From positions 1-64,000 of the forward strand of contig CAKZRR010000057.1 of NCBI GenBank assembly GCA_937146805.1: 64,000 nt of DNA, written 5' to 3'. Positions 63,936 through 64,000 of the stretch are shown here, piece after piece; the stretch's first letter is position 1, and each line of letters opens with the position of its first letter. Below the pieces are notes generated by a model that searched no databases, was not told the DNA's origin, and saw nothing but the letters and a program-made list of their open reading frames with translations. Position numbers and translations under genes: made by a program. This stretch comes from an uncultured Owenweeksia sp. (lineage in GTDB: Bacteria > Bacteroidota > Bacteroidia > Flavobacteriales > Schleiferiaceae).

Positions 63936-64000
63936 TCGGCCTTTAGCAAGTCAATAGATTTGATGTCCATAATATCTACCGCATTAATTTCGGATAGGTA
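63914..64000 (-). CDS. C-terminal end of a gene cut by the window edge
   Basis: The frame enters from the right edge and stops at 63,914 after 28 residues (ending KSIDLLKAELSKLPQ). The family cannot be recognised from this short tail. It overlaps the extended lipB frame by 22 bases, so it is probably translated just before it. Confidence 0.5.
   Translation of the reverse strand, partial: YLSEINAVDIMDIKSIDLLKAELSKLPQ

Noticed and set aside
1-64000. CRISPR arrays, rRNA or tRNA genes
   Set aside because: I saw no regularly spaced repeats and no rRNA or tRNA-like sequence when reading the gaps between genes; a tRNAscan-SE and Infernal run would settle it.

Overview
The window is typical Bacteroidota DNA, most likely from a Flavobacteriales (Cryomorphaceae/Schleiferiaceae-like) bacterium. 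The evidence is gldH and porZ of the gliding/type IX secretion machinery, secreted proteins with T9SS-style C-terminal domains, DUF4292 and DUF4837 lipoproteins, a ricT-gldH-PBP1A cluster, and several promoters of the Bacteroidota form TTG-N19/20-TAnnTTTG. No rRNA, tRNA or CRISPR array was seen. Function calls rest on recognised motifs and family knowledge; no database search was run.

Layout. 1-930: a gene tail, then an apparent chimeric junction where a NACHT-type fragment (minus strand) abuts an AddA-like helicase-nuclease that has lost its Walker A end. 3.5-15 kb: kbl, a polyamine set (arginine decarboxylase, deoxyhypusine-synthase-like protein, agmatinase), an outer-membrane barrel, a fatty acid desaturase, msrA, asd and a large lamin-tail secreted protein. 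15,074-18,920: a complete 3,847-bp IS1595-type transposon with 26-bp perfect inverted repeats and an 8-bp target duplication (TAAAATAT). 18.9-30.6 kb: the rest of the exonuclease gene the transposon interrupted, a double ABC ATPase, an MBOAT/AlgX-like acyltransferase pair, a CoA-transferase whose two subunits are interleaved with two GT-C-like membrane proteins, and PBP1A. 30.6-38.8 kb: gldH, ricT, porZ, a MORN lipoprotein, recO, a DUF4837 lipoprotein and MltD. 38.9-47.5 kb: a long minus-strand array (flippase, dut, nucleotidyltransferase, TPR, DUF4292, EnvC-like, tatA, gatA). 47.7-64 kb: M28 peptidase, gpsA, nitroreductase, LamG protein, two regulators, a patatin/barrel protein, uvrC, a Nudix hydrolase, a serine hydrolase, an AraC-linked mddA/acyl-CoA-dehydrogenase-like operon and lipB.

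The most interesting element is the transposon cargo. Besides the transposase and a translationally coupled P63C-domain protein, it carries a minus-strand three-gene operon: a 74-aa small protein, a SecB-like chaperone and a protein with an ADP-ribosyltransferase-like motif. This has the composition of a toxin-antitoxin-chaperone (TAC) system and resembles the CmdTAC anti-phage type. The operon has a promoter with a perfect palindrome over its -33 element. A strong intrinsic terminator hairpin is built into the 3' end of the first gene, ahead of the chaperone and toxin genes. The transposon's insertion splits a PolB-type 3'-5' exonuclease gene after its eighth codon and cuts the catalytic DIET motif off from the start codon.
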